In this document: one piece after another, positions 30,575 to 38,952 of the stretch
How the letters are laid out: each line of letters starts with the position of its first letter
Position numbering within the stretch: position 1 is the stretch's first letter
Source: Veillonella denticariosi JCM 15641
Lineage (GTDB): Bacteria > Bacillota > Negativicutes > Veillonellales > Veillonellaceae
Reading direction: 5' to 3'
NCBI RefSeq assembly: GCF_002959855.1
Contig: NZ_PPDB01000007.1
Location: forward strand, 372,001-436,000
DNA: 64,000 nucleotides
Program-made: the position numbers and the translations under genes
The notes under the pieces: model-generated
Database searches by the model: none
What the model was told of the DNA's origin: nothing
What the model saw: only the letters and a program-made list of their open reading frames with translations

Positions 30575-31192
30575 TTATTTGCTTTCATTTAATACCGTAT
30601 AACCATTATCATTCACTAAAATTGCTTCATTATTGTTTATCGGCACTAATGATATCTTATCTTGATAAGTATCTAATGTTTTCTGAGCAGTTTCTTCAAA
30701 TGGATACTCTCCTATATGCGGCAGAACATAATGATCAAATACATTTAACCCTGCATAATCATCTAATTCAGAGGCTATACTTTTATCATCCATTATGTGA
30801 TTATATTCAATATTCTCAGACATAATGATTGCCCCTGCGGATTCACCGATATAGAATGCCCCTTCTTTGATTCTTTTAATAAGGACCTTTATAAGATTTT
30901 TCTTTTTTATTTCCTGCAATAAATAAAAGGTGTTCCCACCGGATATACATATACATTCCGCCTTTAAAATTTTATCCTTTAAATAGCCTTCATCAAATTT
31001 GGTAATATCAATAATTTCAACTTCATACCCTAGCAATCTCAGCATCTTAATACCTTCATCGATATATCCAGTATATGGTTCGACATTTCCGGCAGTAGGA
31101 ATAAAAATTATTTTATTCGAAACCATTTTTGAAAGATACTTTTTTGTTATACTTTCTGTTCCCGCTAAATATGACATAAGTAAAATTTCCAT
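30575..31192 (-). CDS. Peptidase E-like protein (peptidase S51 family)
   Basis: The 205-residue protein has the S51 hallmarks: SGGNTFYLLQ, the nucleophile elbow GESAGAIIM and a following HIGEYPFEE that supplies His/Glu-type residues. Family members such as Salmonella PepE cleave Asp-X dipeptides; cyanophycinase is a relative. The length suits the dipeptidase form. Base use is much more AT-rich, and lysine/isoleucine content higher, than in its neighbours, suggesting recent acquisition. It stands alone between tmRNA and the efflux operon. Confidence 0.82.
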   Translation of the reverse strand: MEILLMSYLAGTESITKKYLSKMVSNKIIFIPTAGNVEPYTGYIDEGIKMLRLLGYEVEIIDITKFDEGYLKDKILKAECICISGGNTFYLLQEIKKKNLIKVLIKRIKEGAFYIGESAGAIIMSENIEYNHIMDDKSIASELDDYAGLNVFDHYVLPHIGEYPFEETAQKTLDTYQDKISLVPINNNEAILVNDNGYTVLNESK

Positions 31193-31253
31193 AAACTATC
31201 ACCCCTCAAATTTTTTACCACCTATTAATAATAAAATGGTTCTTACTATACAA

Positions 31254-31286
31254 AAAACCGCCTAAGAATCTACCTAGGCGGTTTTA
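31254..31286 (-). terminator. Rho-independent terminator downstream of ssrA
   Basis: AAAACCGCCTA and TAGGCGGTTTT arms are followed by TTTTTTGTATAG on the minus strand. It lies about 100 bases past the tmRNA 3' end and ahead of the peptidase gene. Confidence 0.88.
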
Positions 31287-31388
31287 AAACCACTTAATCG
31301 GCTGTTCTCCATCTATTATAGCCGAATAATCTTAAATTTATCTGTAAACATCTACTATTTCTCAAAAAATAAATGTAGGCTTCTTATT

Positions 31389-31730
31389 TGGTGGAGATGA
31401 GGGGAGTCGAACCCCTGTCCAGAAGTGTTGCCATATAGACTTCTCCGAGTACAGTCTATGATTTGAGTCTCAGATTGCTATCGCTCACAGACAAGCTACA
31501 CAACCCCAGTTCATATTGTCTCGCCTAATTCATATGAGCAACTAAATTAGGCCAGCCTACTGTTTGACGTCCATTCACACTTGGTAGGCACAAGTATGAG
31601 GGACGTAGCTTATGCAGCTAATGCAAAATTTTCTTCTGCGTTTAAATGTTTTTCCACCGTTTTACGGCCTCATGGAACGCCGACTCGCTATCTATACCAC
31701 ACGCACTCCTGTCGAAACCTTTACATCCCC
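31389..31730 (-). ncRNA. ssrA: Transfer-messenger RNA (tmRNA)
   Basis: tmRNA rescues stalled ribosomes with SmpB and tags the nascent protein for proteolysis. The 3' end carries the T-arm GGTTCGACTCCC and an encoded CCA at 31391-31389. The 5' GGGGATG pairs with the 3' CATCTCC to form the acceptor stem. The tag reading frame runs 31639-31610 and encodes AEENFALAA and a stop. The RNA is about 342 nt. It is near smpB and rnr but separated from them by a biotin operon. Its promoter is at 31747-31775. Confidence 0.97.
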
Positions 31731-31746
31731 GTGCGTCGGTTAGATA

Positions 31747-31775
31747 ATTATAAGCCTATTTATACGCACTGTCAA
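31747..31775 (-). promoter_or_regulatory. ssrA promoter
   Basis: A consensus TTGACA (31775-31770) and TATAAT (31752-31747) with a 17-base spacer lie directly after the bioF stop. The start point falls about 11 bases before the mature tmRNA 5' end. Confidence 0.85.
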
Positions 31776-31784
31776 TTTAAGCAA

Positions 31785-32939
31785 TTAAATATTGCTCATA
31801 GCCTGTTTCAAATACCTGCACACATAATCGATCTGTTCTCTAGTATGCGCGGCAGTTACGGTTAGCCTGATTCTGCTTTCACCGACAGGAACCGTCGGCG
31901 GACGAATGGCAGTTCCGATAATACAGGATTCCCAAAGTGAATGAGATACCGCCAAGACATCTTCGTTGTTACCGATTATAATCGGAAATATCGGTGTCGT
32001 ATCCGTTGCCTCTATGCCGAATATTCTTAATGCTCGAGCCATATAAGCCACATTATCCCGTAGTCGTTCATAAATATCAATATCGGTTTCAATCAAATTA
32101 AGAGCCGTCAATGCAGCACCTATATCAGCCGGTGATAATGCCGTTGAAAATATAAAACTGCGACTGAAATTGACAAGATAATCGACAATGACCTTTGACG
32201 CAGCCACATAGCCGCCTACGGAACCCAAGGCTTTACTCAATGTGCCTAACTGAATATCCACAAGTCCGTCCAAGCCAAAATGGGCTGATGTTCCGTGCCC
32301 CTCGCCGATAACACCTGTAGCATGAGCGTCATCGACCATGATCAGCGCATTATATTCTCGGCTCAATTCATATAGAGTATCCAACGGTGCTATATCACCA
32401 TCCATACTGAATACGCCATCCGTAACAATTAACTTACGCGTATCCTTCGATACGTTGTTGAGTAGATATGTTAAATGCTCCGTATCACAATGTCGATACG
32501 TCTGTATAGCAGCTTTACTTAGACGACAACCGTCAATGATGCTGGCGTGATTTAGCGCATCACTGAAAATAATGCTGTTTTTGTCGCACAAGGCAGATAT
32601 CGTTCCTACATTCGCCATATACCCCGTATTAAAAATCAAGGCACTCTCGGAATGTTTAAACTTTGCAATGGCTCGCTCCAGCTCTGTAAACAGAGGAAAT
32701 GTGCCCGATACAAGACGAGCTCCGCCGGATCCGGTCCCATATTTCTGTACGGCCTCCATAGCCGCAGATTGTATGCGGCTGTCAAAGGTCAGGCCCAGAT
32801 AATTATTCGAGGCCATCATCAGATACTCTCTATCATCATACACTACACTCACCGCATCTATAGGATGATACTCTTTAATAGTCCTGAAATTATGACTAAT
32901 TTCTTTATCTTTTAATTGTTGTTGAAAGTATTCGTACAT
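31785..32939 (-). CDS. bioF: 8-amino-7-oxononanoate synthase
   Basis: A PLP enzyme that condenses pimeloyl-CoA with alanine in biotin synthesis. The 384 residues contain MASNNYLGLTFD, GTGSGGARLVSGT, the PLP-contacting DDAHATGVIGEGHGTS and the Schiff-base lysine in LGTLSKALGSVGGY. The ATG at 32939 (MYEYFQQ) is chosen, 4 bases after the bioW stop; the upstream TTG in the same frame lies inside bioW. BioW upstream makes its substrate. No bioA, bioD or bioB is in the window. Confidence 0.95.
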   Translation of the reverse strand: MYEYFQQQLKDKEISHNFRTIKEYHPIDAVSVVYDDREYLMMASNNYLGLTFDSRIQSAAMEAVQKYGTGSGGARLVSGTFPLFTELERAIAKFKHSESALIFNTGYMANVGTISALCDKNSIIFSDALNHASIIDGCRLSKAAIQTYRHCDTEHLTYLLNNVSKDTRKLIVTDGVFSMDGDIAPLDTLYELSREYNALIMVDDAHATGVIGEGHGTSAHFGLDGLVDIQLGTLSKALGSVGGYVAASKVIVDYLVNFSRSFIFSTALSPADIGAALTALNLIETDIDIYERLRDNVAYMARALRIFGIEATDTTPIFPIIIGNNEDVLAVSHSLWESCIIGTAIRPPTVPVGESRIRLTVTAAHTREQIDYVCRYLKQAMSNI

Positions 32940-32943
32940 CTTT

Positions 32944-33678
32944 TCACCATTCAACTAATACCGGAGCAGACTCCAAATAAGCGATTAATTTTGATATATC
33001 TGTTCCCGATTTAACAAAAAAGATACGCCCTCCTATGGATGAACCCATTTCTTTCATATGAGGAAGACGATGATATACACCGTTACAGGCGACATAGCCT
33101 ACCGTATAATCCGGGTCATCGGACCAGCACAATTCACCAACAATGCCTTCACAGGATTGTACCTTTGAGGCTAATACAAGAGCCTCGCGCATATGTTCAT
33201 TCATATTGTACATACTTAGATCTGAGCAGGTGTCCATGTGACTGACACGCACGCCTCGCTGACCTTCATCAAGGCGTTCACCAGAAACGAAATCAATCAA
33301 CATAGCGCCGCGCATAGATGTTGATAAGCCACATAATAAAGATACCCCTTTATCAACGGACGTAGAAGTAATTTCAGTTTTACTCAAAAGTTTCTTTGCC
33401 AGTAAACGCGCATCGGATACGTCGGAGGTTTCATGCTCCTCTACGTCCAACACGGGGATATGCCGTATGGAATCCGTCGGTACAAGATCGACAGTGATAT
33501 TGATAAAATCAGCAACTCCTTTACTATGATGTAAAGCTCGATCAGCTAAGGACTGCACCATAGTCCCTACCTGATCCATCGTAACGATACGCTCTGCACC
33601 GGAAATATGATGTCCTCCCGATTCATGAGGGCCTCCTTGAGCAGCACGCATACGTATGCTATATAAGGGTTTCATCAT
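32944..33678 (-). CDS. bioW: 6-carboxyhexanoate-CoA ligase (pimeloyl-CoA synthetase)
   Basis: It activates free pimelate to pimeloyl-CoA with ATP. The 244-residue protein begins with the BioW block LYSIRMRAAQGGPHESGGHH, followed by SGAERIV. A later AKKLLSKTEITSTSVDKGVS and the GGRIFFVKSGTD end also fit. The start ATG (33678) overlaps the TGA of the upstream membrane gene in an ATGA junction, with AAGG close before it. Use of BioW implies that pimelate comes from outside or from a separate pathway rather than BioC/BioH. Confidence 0.94.
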   Translation of the reverse strand: MMKPLYSIRMRAAQGGPHESGGHHISGAERIVTMDQVGTMVQSLADRALHHSKGVADFINITVDLVPTDSIRHIPVLDVEEHETSDVSDARLLAKKLLSKTEITSTSVDKGVSLLCGLSTSMRGAMLIDFVSGERLDEGQRGVRVSHMDTCSDLSMYNMNEHMREALVLASKVQSCEGIVGELCWSDDPDYTVGYVACNGVYHRLPHMKEMGSSIGGRIFFVKSGTDISKLIAYLESAPVLVEW

Positions 33679-34175
33679 AACACCTTCCCTTTTACGGAGT
33701 GATGTTGAGGTACCTGATTATGAATTTTCTGGAATACTTTCACAAATACGGGAGCCATAATAACGGTGAAAATCATACCCGGTACGGCCAATCCGATCAT
33801 TGGCAACGCCGCTTTTCCGATATATAGAGATAGCGATAGTCTTGCTAAAGCCGATGCGATAGGGCCGGATATGATAATGCCGACCATATGATTATGACAT
33901 ACCCACAAAATCAACCCTACAATCAGTCTGAACTGCATAGCAATCATCACATTCAATATGGTTTGTGTCCCCAGTGCCAAACCTATTAAGCTCGATAAAC
34001 AACCGCTGATAATGTACTTCTTAAATCCGAATACGGCGCAAATTGCCACCGCCAAAGGTGCAGACAGTTGAAATTCTATGCCCGGTATAACATTTGGAAT
34101 TTTGATTGCCCCCAACACAGTGATCATAGCCGTTAAAATTGCGATTTCCGTAATGTACCTGATGTTCTGATTCAT
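33675..34175 (-). CDS. ECF-transporter S-component-like membrane protein in the biotin operon
   Basis: A hydrophobic protein of 166 residues with about five or six membrane helices. The first is EIAILTAMITVLGAIKIP, with small residues spaced as in the AxxxA helix of ECF S-components. The loop after it (PGIEFQLSAPLAVAICAVFG) also resembles S-components. It does not read as a classical BioY. Translational coupling to bioW and a BirA-like operator upstream suggest uptake of pimelate or biotin; the substrate is inferred. The ATG at 34175 has AGAGGAG 7 bases upstream. ATPase and T subunits are not nearby. Confidence 0.65.
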   Translation of the reverse strand: MNQNIRYITEIAILTAMITVLGAIKIPNVIPGIEFQLSAPLAVAICAVFGFKKYIISGCLSSLIGLALGTQTILNVMIAMQFRLIVGLILWVCHNHMVGIIISGPIASALARLSLSLYIGKAALPMIGLAVPGMIFTVIMAPVFVKVFQKIHNQVPQHHSVKGKVL

Positions 34176-34196
34176 GATAATCTCCTCTACCCAGAT

Positions 34197-34231
34197 AATG
34201 TTAACCACAAACTATTATTACAGTTTACATT
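34197..34231. promoter_or_regulatory. BirA-type operator
   Basis: Half-sites AATGTTAACC (34197-34206) and AGTTTACATT (34222-34231) form an inverted repeat with a 15-base spacer. This matches the known BirA pattern (TGTWAACC-N14-16-GGTTWACA) with one changed base. It overlaps the -10 box and start point of the biotin operon promoter, as expected for repression by BirA-biotinyl-AMP. Confidence 0.78.
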
Positions 34232-34257
34232 ATAATTAGAGAATCATAATTATACAA
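34229..34257 (-). promoter_or_regulatory. Promoter of the S-component-bioW-bioF operon
   Basis: TTGTAT (34257-34252) and TATAAT (34234-34229) are separated by exactly 17 bases. The -10 box runs into the BirA-like operator. Confidence 0.72.
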
Positions 34258-34260
34258 GAA

Positions 34261-34292
34261 AAAACTGCATCTCAAATTATGAAATGCAGTTA
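34261..34292 (-). terminator. Rho-independent terminator after smpB
   Basis: AACTGCAT and ATGCAGTT arms are followed by TTTTTTCTTG on the minus strand. It separates smpB from the biotin operon. Confidence 0.85.
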
Positions 34293-34326
34293 ACAATAAG
34301 CTACAGAACAGCACATCGCTGTAAGA

Positions 34327-34797
34327 TCAATATTTCTGTTGTTCCTTCAAACGTTTTTCTATATCGCGTTTCGCATCGCGTTCCGCCATATCCTGACGCT
34401 TATCGTAAAGTTTTTTGCCCGTTACGAGACCGACCGTAACCTTTACATAACCGCGACTGAAATGAAAGTTTAACGGCACCAATGAATATCCCTTTTCCTT
34501 CACCTGCGCATGCAATTTATTGATTTCCGATTTATGCATCAATAACTTCCGGGTCCGTTCCGGCTCATGATTAAAGCGGTTTCCCTGCTCATAAGGACTG
34601 ATATGCACGCCGTAGAGTAACAGTTCTCCCTTATCAATGCGACAGAAACTATCCTTTAAATTCAATTTTCCCTGCCGAATGGATTTAATTTCCGTCCCCG
34701 TCAGAGCAATGCCGGCTTCATAGGTTTCATGAATGTTAAAATCATGACGCGCCTTACGATTATCAGCAATAAGCGACGGATTTGCTTGTTTTGCCAT
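34327..34797 (-). CDS. smpB: SsrA-binding protein SmpB
   Basis: SmpB binds the tRNA-like part of tmRNA and delivers it to stalled ribosomes. The 156-residue protein has the OB-fold core [18 protein letters not shown], the [13 protein letters not shown] segment and a basic C-terminal tail ([19 protein letters not shown]) that enters the mRNA channel. It lies 8 bases after rnr, in the conserved secG-rnr-smpB order. Confidence 0.98.
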   Translation of the reverse strand: MAKQANPSLIADNRKARHDFNIHETYEAGIALTGTEIKSIRQGKLNLKDSFCRIDKGELLLYGVHISPYEQGNRFNHEPERTRKLLMHKSEINKLHAQVKEKGYSLVPLNFHFSRGYVKVTVGLVTGKKLYDKRQDMAERDAKRDIEKRLKEQQKY

Positions 34798-34805
34798 ATG
34801 GCCTC

Positions 34806-37175
34806 CTATCGTTTACGTTTTCCCTTAGACTTTTTCGAACCGCTTCGTTTCGATGTTTTATGAGATTTCTTACGGCTTGATTTACCTTTACCAGATTTAC
34901 TTTTAAAAGCATCATATTTCGAACGACCGGAACCGTCCTTACGAGAAGACTGCTTTCTACGCCCCTTCGTTTTGGATCCGCCCGACTTGCGAGTCCCACT
35001 ACTTCTACGAGAATCACCGTAATCCGAGTCATTGTTCAGTTGTTCCTGAATCGCCGCCAAATTATCAACTTCTCCGAGAACAAAATCAATCTGTTTCTTC
35101 TCTACATCGGCTTTCACCAAAGTTACTGTTACGGTTTCCCCTAATCGATATATGCGTCCGGTCCGTTTGCCTACAAGGACGAAATGCTCTTCGTCAAAAA
35201 AGTAGTAATCATCCGTCATCATACTGATATGAACGAGACCGTCAATGCCGTTTTCGAGTTCCACGAACATACCGAAAGATGTGATACTCGAAATAATACC
35301 AGTAAATACCTCACCTACAAAAGGAACCATATACTGAGTCTTCTTCAAGTCCGTCGTTTCCCGTTCCGCTTCGGTCGCGACCTGTTCCTGAATCGATGAA
35401 TGTTCCGCAGCACGTACTAAAAATTCCTCATCCACATCTCGTTTACTATATCCGTTAGGCCAGTGCATATCGGCTTTCAATAAACGATGCACCATTAAAT
35501 CCGGATATCGACGGATCGGTGATGTAAAATGCGTATAACAGGTGGATGCCAGGCCGAAATGGCCCACATTTTCCACACTGTACTTAGCCTGCTGCATAGA
35601 TCGCAACGCCATAATCTGAGCAACTTGTTCGATATCTTTTCCCTTTACCGTATCGAGAATTTTTTGAAAATCTCGCGGTGTAACACCATCAGCACCGAGA
35701 AAGAGGTTATCACCTAGATAGTTGAGAACCTTTTGAAAGAGTGATAATTTCTCCTCGTTAGGAATTTCATGAATACGATATACGGATGCCCGATGTGTAT
35801 CCTTTAAATGGGTGGCTACCGTTTCGTTGGCGATGAGCATGCATTCCTCAATGAGGCGCTCAGCTAAGGTTCTGTCACGTTTAACAATGCGCAGTGGCGT
35901 ACCTTCCGAATCAAGTAACACCTTGTACTCAGGAAAATCAAAATCCAGTGCACCACGTTGACGACGCATACGGTTAAGAATATTCGCAATCTCCGCTAAA
36001 TCCCGTAACATTGGCATAAAATCCGACAAATCAGGAGGAATAATGTCTTCTGCCAAAGCCTTGTAGACCTCTTTATAGCTGCAACGTCGTCCTACGTTGA
36101 TAATGGAATGTTTAATACGGTAGTTTACCACTTGACCTGCTTCGTCAATTTCCATCATACAGGTCATAGCATATCGATCTTCATGCGCATTTAAACTGCA
36201 GATACCGTTTGATAACACCTCCGGCAGCATAGGTACGACACGGTCTACCAAATATACGGAGGTGCCCCGTTTATAGGCTTCTTTATCGATGGCCTGACCG
36301 GATATTACATAATGACTGACATCCGCAATATGAACACCCAGTTCGTAATTACCGTTCGGCAGCTTGCGCCCGCTTACGGCATCATCCAGATCCTTTGCAT
36401 CTTCACCATCTATGGTAACCATCTGTAAATCTCTGAGATCCCATCGCTTTGGATCATCATAAATAATCGTATCGATGTCGATGCGCTGACTGGCCTTGAT
36501 TACATCGTCAGGAAATGAGAACGGGATCTTATGATTCGCCATAATACAGTTGATATCAAGTCCCACATCTCCCTTATAACCGAGAATCTCCGTAATGACC
36601 CCTTCCGGTTTTTTGTCCTCTTCAGGCCACTTTATAATCTTCACCAATACCTTGGCACCACTGCGGGCATCCAAAGTATTTTCAAGTGCTACGAACACAT
36701 CTGTACCGATTCTTTCATCATCAGGTACGACAAAGCCGAAATTCTGTTGCCGATCATAGGTACCGACTATAGTTTCATTGGCACGTTCGATAATATCTAC
36801 AATGAGACCTTCCCGCTTGTGGTTGATATAGGTGGACGGAATAACGCGAACACGTACCTTATCATTATGCATGGCGGTACCTTTATATTTTTCCGGAATA
36901 TAAATATCATCTTCCCCTTCAGGCATGATGACAAATCCGAAAGATTTACGATACCCCTTATATATTCCTTCATATTCATCATAGTGTTGTTCTTGGTACA
37001 TATATACATCAGGGCGTATAGACTGCAAATTTCCTTCTTTTTTAAGGCTATGAGCAGCCCAAATAAACCGCTCCAAATCTTTGCCGCCCTTAATATGATT
37101 ATCTACAGCGGCATCCTCGATATGATATGCATGTGGTTCTATGGATTTATAAAACTCTAATACTTTCTTCTTCAA
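34806..37175 (-). CDS. rnr: Ribonuclease R
   Basis: A 3'-5' exoribonuclease that degrades structured RNA and aids trans-translation. The 789 residues comprise two cold-shock domains, the RNB catalytic domain with the acidic cluster [16 protein letters not shown], an S1 domain ([20 protein letters not shown]), and a very basic C-terminal tail of about 75 residues rich in K, R, S and G. The start is probably the TTG at 37175 (LKKKVLEF), about 9 bases after AAAGGA; the upstream frame runs into the secG terminator. The TTG start and the hairpin ahead suggest low or conditional translation. Confidence 0.94.
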   Translation of the reverse strand: MKKKVLEFYKSIEPHAYHIEDAAVDNHIKGGKDLERFIWAAHSLKKEGNLQSIRPDVYMYQEQHYDEYEGIYKGYRKSFGFVIMPEGEDDIYIPEKYKGTAMHNDKVRVRVIPSTYINHKREGLIVDIIERANETIVGTYDRQQNFGFVVPDDERIGTDVFVALENTLDARSGAKVLVKIIKWPEEDKKPEGVITEILGYKGDVGLDINCIMANHKIPFSFPDDVIKASQRIDIDTIIYDDPKRWDLRDLQMVTIDGEDAKDLDDAVSGRKLPNGNYELGVHIADVSHYVISGQAIDKEAYKRGTSVYLVDRVVPMLPEVLSNGICSLNAHEDRYAMTCMMEIDEAGQVVNYRIKHSIINVGRRCSYKEVYKALAEDIIPPDLSDFMPMLRDLAEIANILNRMRRQRGALDFDFPEYKVLLDSEGTPLRIVKRDRTLAERLIEECMLIANETVATHLKDTHRASVYRIHEIPNEEKLSLFQKVLNYLGDNLFLGADGVTPRDFQKILDTVKGKDIEQVAQIMALRSMQQAKYSVENVGHFGLASTCYTHFTSPIRRYPDLMVHRLLKADMHWPNGYSKRDVDEEFLVRAAEHSSIQEQVATEAERETTDLKKTQYMVPFVGEVFTGIISSITSFGMFVELENGIDGLVHISMMTDDYYFFDEEHFVLVGKRTGRIYRLGETVTVTLVKADVEKKQIDFVLGEVDNLAAIQEQLNNDSDYGDSRRSSGTRKSGGSKTKGRRKQSSRKDGSGRSKYDAFKSKSGKGKSSRKKSHKTSKRSGSKKSKGKRKR

Positions 37176-37201
37176 GACTCCACATCCTTTAATATAAAAA
37201 A

Positions 37202-37226
37202 TAAAAGCCTGCAATGCAGGCTTTCA
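37202..37226 (-). terminator. Rho-independent terminator after secG, directly before rnr
   Basis: AAAGCCTGC and GCAGGCTTT arms with a 3-base loop are followed by TTATTTTTTATATT on the minus strand. The rnr start is only about 27 bases further on. Confidence 0.88.
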
Positions 37227-37229
37227 TCA

Positions 37230-37466
37230 TTAGAATTGATTAATCATTGCTCCTAATACTAAGCTCAACACAGCAAAGATAATCCCCAATATAATCGTAC
37301 ATCTGGACAAGAAACCGTCTAAACCTCGTTCCTTACCGCCAAATGAGGAATCCGCGGCACCGGATACGGCCCCCCCCATACCGGAACTCTTACTGTTCTG
37401 TGCTATTACAACCACAATTAATAATACGGATACGATTATTTCTAGGACCATAAAAATATTTGTCAC
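37230..37466 (-). CDS. secG: Preprotein translocase subunit SecG
   Basis: An auxiliary subunit of the SecYEG channel. The 78 residues form two membrane helices (residues 3-22 and 52-75) joined by a loop with GMGGAVSGAADSSFGGKERG, typical of SecG. The start is the GTG at 37466, overlapping the sigH TGA by 4 bases, with GGAAGGA about 9 bases upstream. Coupling to sigH is unusual; in Bacillus these genes are far apart. Confidence 0.92.
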   Translation of the reverse strand: MTNIFMVLEIIVSVLLIVVVIAQNSKSSGMGGAVSGAADSSFGGKERGLDGFLSRCTIILGIIFAVLSLVLGAMINQF

Positions 37467-38146
37467 TGTTGTCTTCCTTCCTGTGAGACTCCGACGGAGT
37501 CCAATACACGATGCTCTAAATACTTCTCTAATTTACGTTTAACCCTTTGTAACGCATTGTCTATCGATTTAACGCTGCGCTCCGTGACCTTCGCCATTTC
37601 CTGGTAAGATCGTCCATCAAGATAACCTTCCAAAACCTCCCACTCAAGATCACTCAAAATATGACCGATATTGCGCTCAATATCATCCAGTTCCTCTTGG
37701 CTGATAATCAGTTCCTCCGGATTTGTAACCTTTGCGGAAGACAGCATTTCAATCAAAGTTCGCTCCGATTCCTCCGTATAAACAGGTTTGTTTAACGATA
37801 TATAGGAGTTTAACGGTGCATGTTTCTGGCGCGTGGCGGACTTGATAGCCGTTATGATTTGCCTTGTAATACATAGTTCAGCAAAAGCCCTGAATGATGC
37901 TAATTTGTCGTGTTTAAAATCACGAGTAGCCTTATAAAGCCCGATCATTCCTTCTTGGATGATGTCCTCGCGATCGGCCCCTACGAGAAAATAGGAACGA
38001 GCTTTAGCACGAACAAAGTTCTTATATTTATTGACTATATAATCGATTGCAAACTCATTTTGCTCTTTCTGAGCAATGACCACAACTTGCTCATCGGTCA
38101 TTTCTTTGAAATTGTAATCGGACTTGCGTGTATGAATCGTCTTCAT
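37463..38146 (-). CDS. sigH: RNA polymerase sigma factor, SigH (sigma-30) type
   Basis: The 227-residue sigma-70 family factor has region 2 with EDIIQEGMIGLYKATRDF and SFRAFAELCITRQIITAIK, and region 4 with LEWEVLEGYLDGRSYQEMA and SVKSIDNALQRVKRKLEKYL. Both closely follow Spo0H/SigH. SigH drives early sporulation and competence genes in Bacillus. Its position after mrnC-rlmB matches the Bacillus locus. A consensus sigma-A-type promoter precedes it. The organism appears to be an asporogenous coccus, so the regulon here is uncertain; competence is one possibility. Confidence 0.88.
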   Translation of the reverse strand: MKTIHTRKSDYNFKEMTDEQVVVIAQKEQNEFAIDYIVNKYKNFVRAKARSYFLVGADREDIIQEGMIGLYKATRDFKHDKLASFRAFAELCITRQIITAIKSATRQKHAPLNSYISLNKPVYTEESERTLIEMLSSAKVTNPEELIISQEELDDIERNIGHILSDLEWEVLEGYLDGRSYQEMAKVTERSVKSIDNALQRVKRKLEKYLEHRVLDSVGVSQEGRQQ

Positions 38147-38191
38147 AGTGTGCTCCTCCTTACAATCACGAGAGAAAACCCAATATAATTT

Positions 38192-38220
38192 ATTATACTG
38201 AAAGCATCTATGATTTTCAA
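38192..38220 (-). promoter_or_regulatory. sigH promoter
   Basis: TTGAAA (38220-38215) and TATAAT (38197-38192) with a 17-base spacer begin exactly after the rlmB stop codon. Confidence 0.78.
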
Positions 38221-38952
38221 CTATTTAGTTTGTCTCTGTCGCACGGCCTCATACATGAGAACAGCTGCCGCTACAGATGCATTCAGAGAATTCAGACGAC
38301 CATACATCGGAATTGTAACGAGAAAATCGCACGCTTCCTTTACGATGCGACTGATGCCCTTTCCTTCATTCCCGATAACGAGAACCGTAGGAACCGTCAT
38401 ATCAGCTTCGTACAAGGTTCTGTCGCCCTCCATATGAGCACCCAGGACCCAAAAACCCCGCTTTTGTAGTTGCTTGACCGTCTGCGCCACATTACCGACT
38501 TGAACAAGTGGAATTTGTTCTATAGCACCGGCTGAGGTCTTGGCTACAGTAGCATTAATCGGTGCGTTATGTCGCTTCGGAATGAGTACCGCCGTAGCAC
38601 CGACACATTCGGCCGTTCGAATGATAGCCCCCATATTATGAGGATCCTCCACACCATCCGTAAGAATCAGTAACGGTACTTCATGGTCGGTCTCTTGCAA
38701 TACTTCACCTAACTCTTTGAATTGTACGGCGGACACGAACGCGATAACCCCCTGATGAGGTACATCAAGTTCATACTTATTCATCTGCTTAATCGGTGTA
38801 GGTCGCACCTCAATTCCGTGAGATTTTGCAAGGCCCACAATATCGGCAAGCCCTGTTTTAACCTTATCCTCACTGACCAGAATGCGTTGAATGGAGCGCC
38901 CGCTTTTAAGGGCTTCCTTGACCGCATTACGGCCTACGATGTAATTATCCAT
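38221..38952 (-). CDS. rlmB: 23S rRNA (guanosine-2'-O-)-methyltransferase RlmB-type (TrmH family)
   Basis: A SPOUT methyltransferase of 243 residues for 2'-O methylation in the 23S peptidyl-transferase region. It has an N-terminal L30-like substrate domain (YIVGRNAVKEALKSG) and the knotted SAM domain with DGVEDPHNMGAIIRTAECVG, VLVIGNEGKGIS and IPMYGRLNSLNASVAAAV. It overlaps mrnC by 8 bases. The gene order cysS-mrnC-rlmB is the Bacillus order. Confidence 0.94.
   Translation of the reverse strand: MDNYIVGRNAVKEALKSGRSIQRILVSEDKVKTGLADIVGLAKSHGIEVRPTPIKQMNKYELDVPHQGVIAFVSAVQFKELGEVLQETDHEVPLLILTDGVEDPHNMGAIIRTAECVGATAVLIPKRHNAPINATVAKTSAGAIEQIPLVQVGNVAQTVKQLQKRGFWVLGAHMEGDRTLYEADMTVPTVLVIGNEGKGISRIVKEACDFLVTIPMYGRLNSLNASVAAAVLMYEAVRQRQTK

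Noticed and set aside
31581-31865. Plus-strand open frame of 94 codons
   Set aside because: It runs antisense through tmRNA, whose structure, tag frame and promoter are clear.
36531-37160. Plus-strand open frame of 209 codons opposite rnr
   Set aside because: It is a shadow of the conserved RNase R frame; its hydrophobic composition mirrors antisense codons, and no start signal is seen.
37176-37214. Upstream extension of rnr starting in TTG at 37214
   Set aside because: The extra codons lie in the secG terminator stem and tail and have no ribosome site; the TTG at 37175 is better placed.
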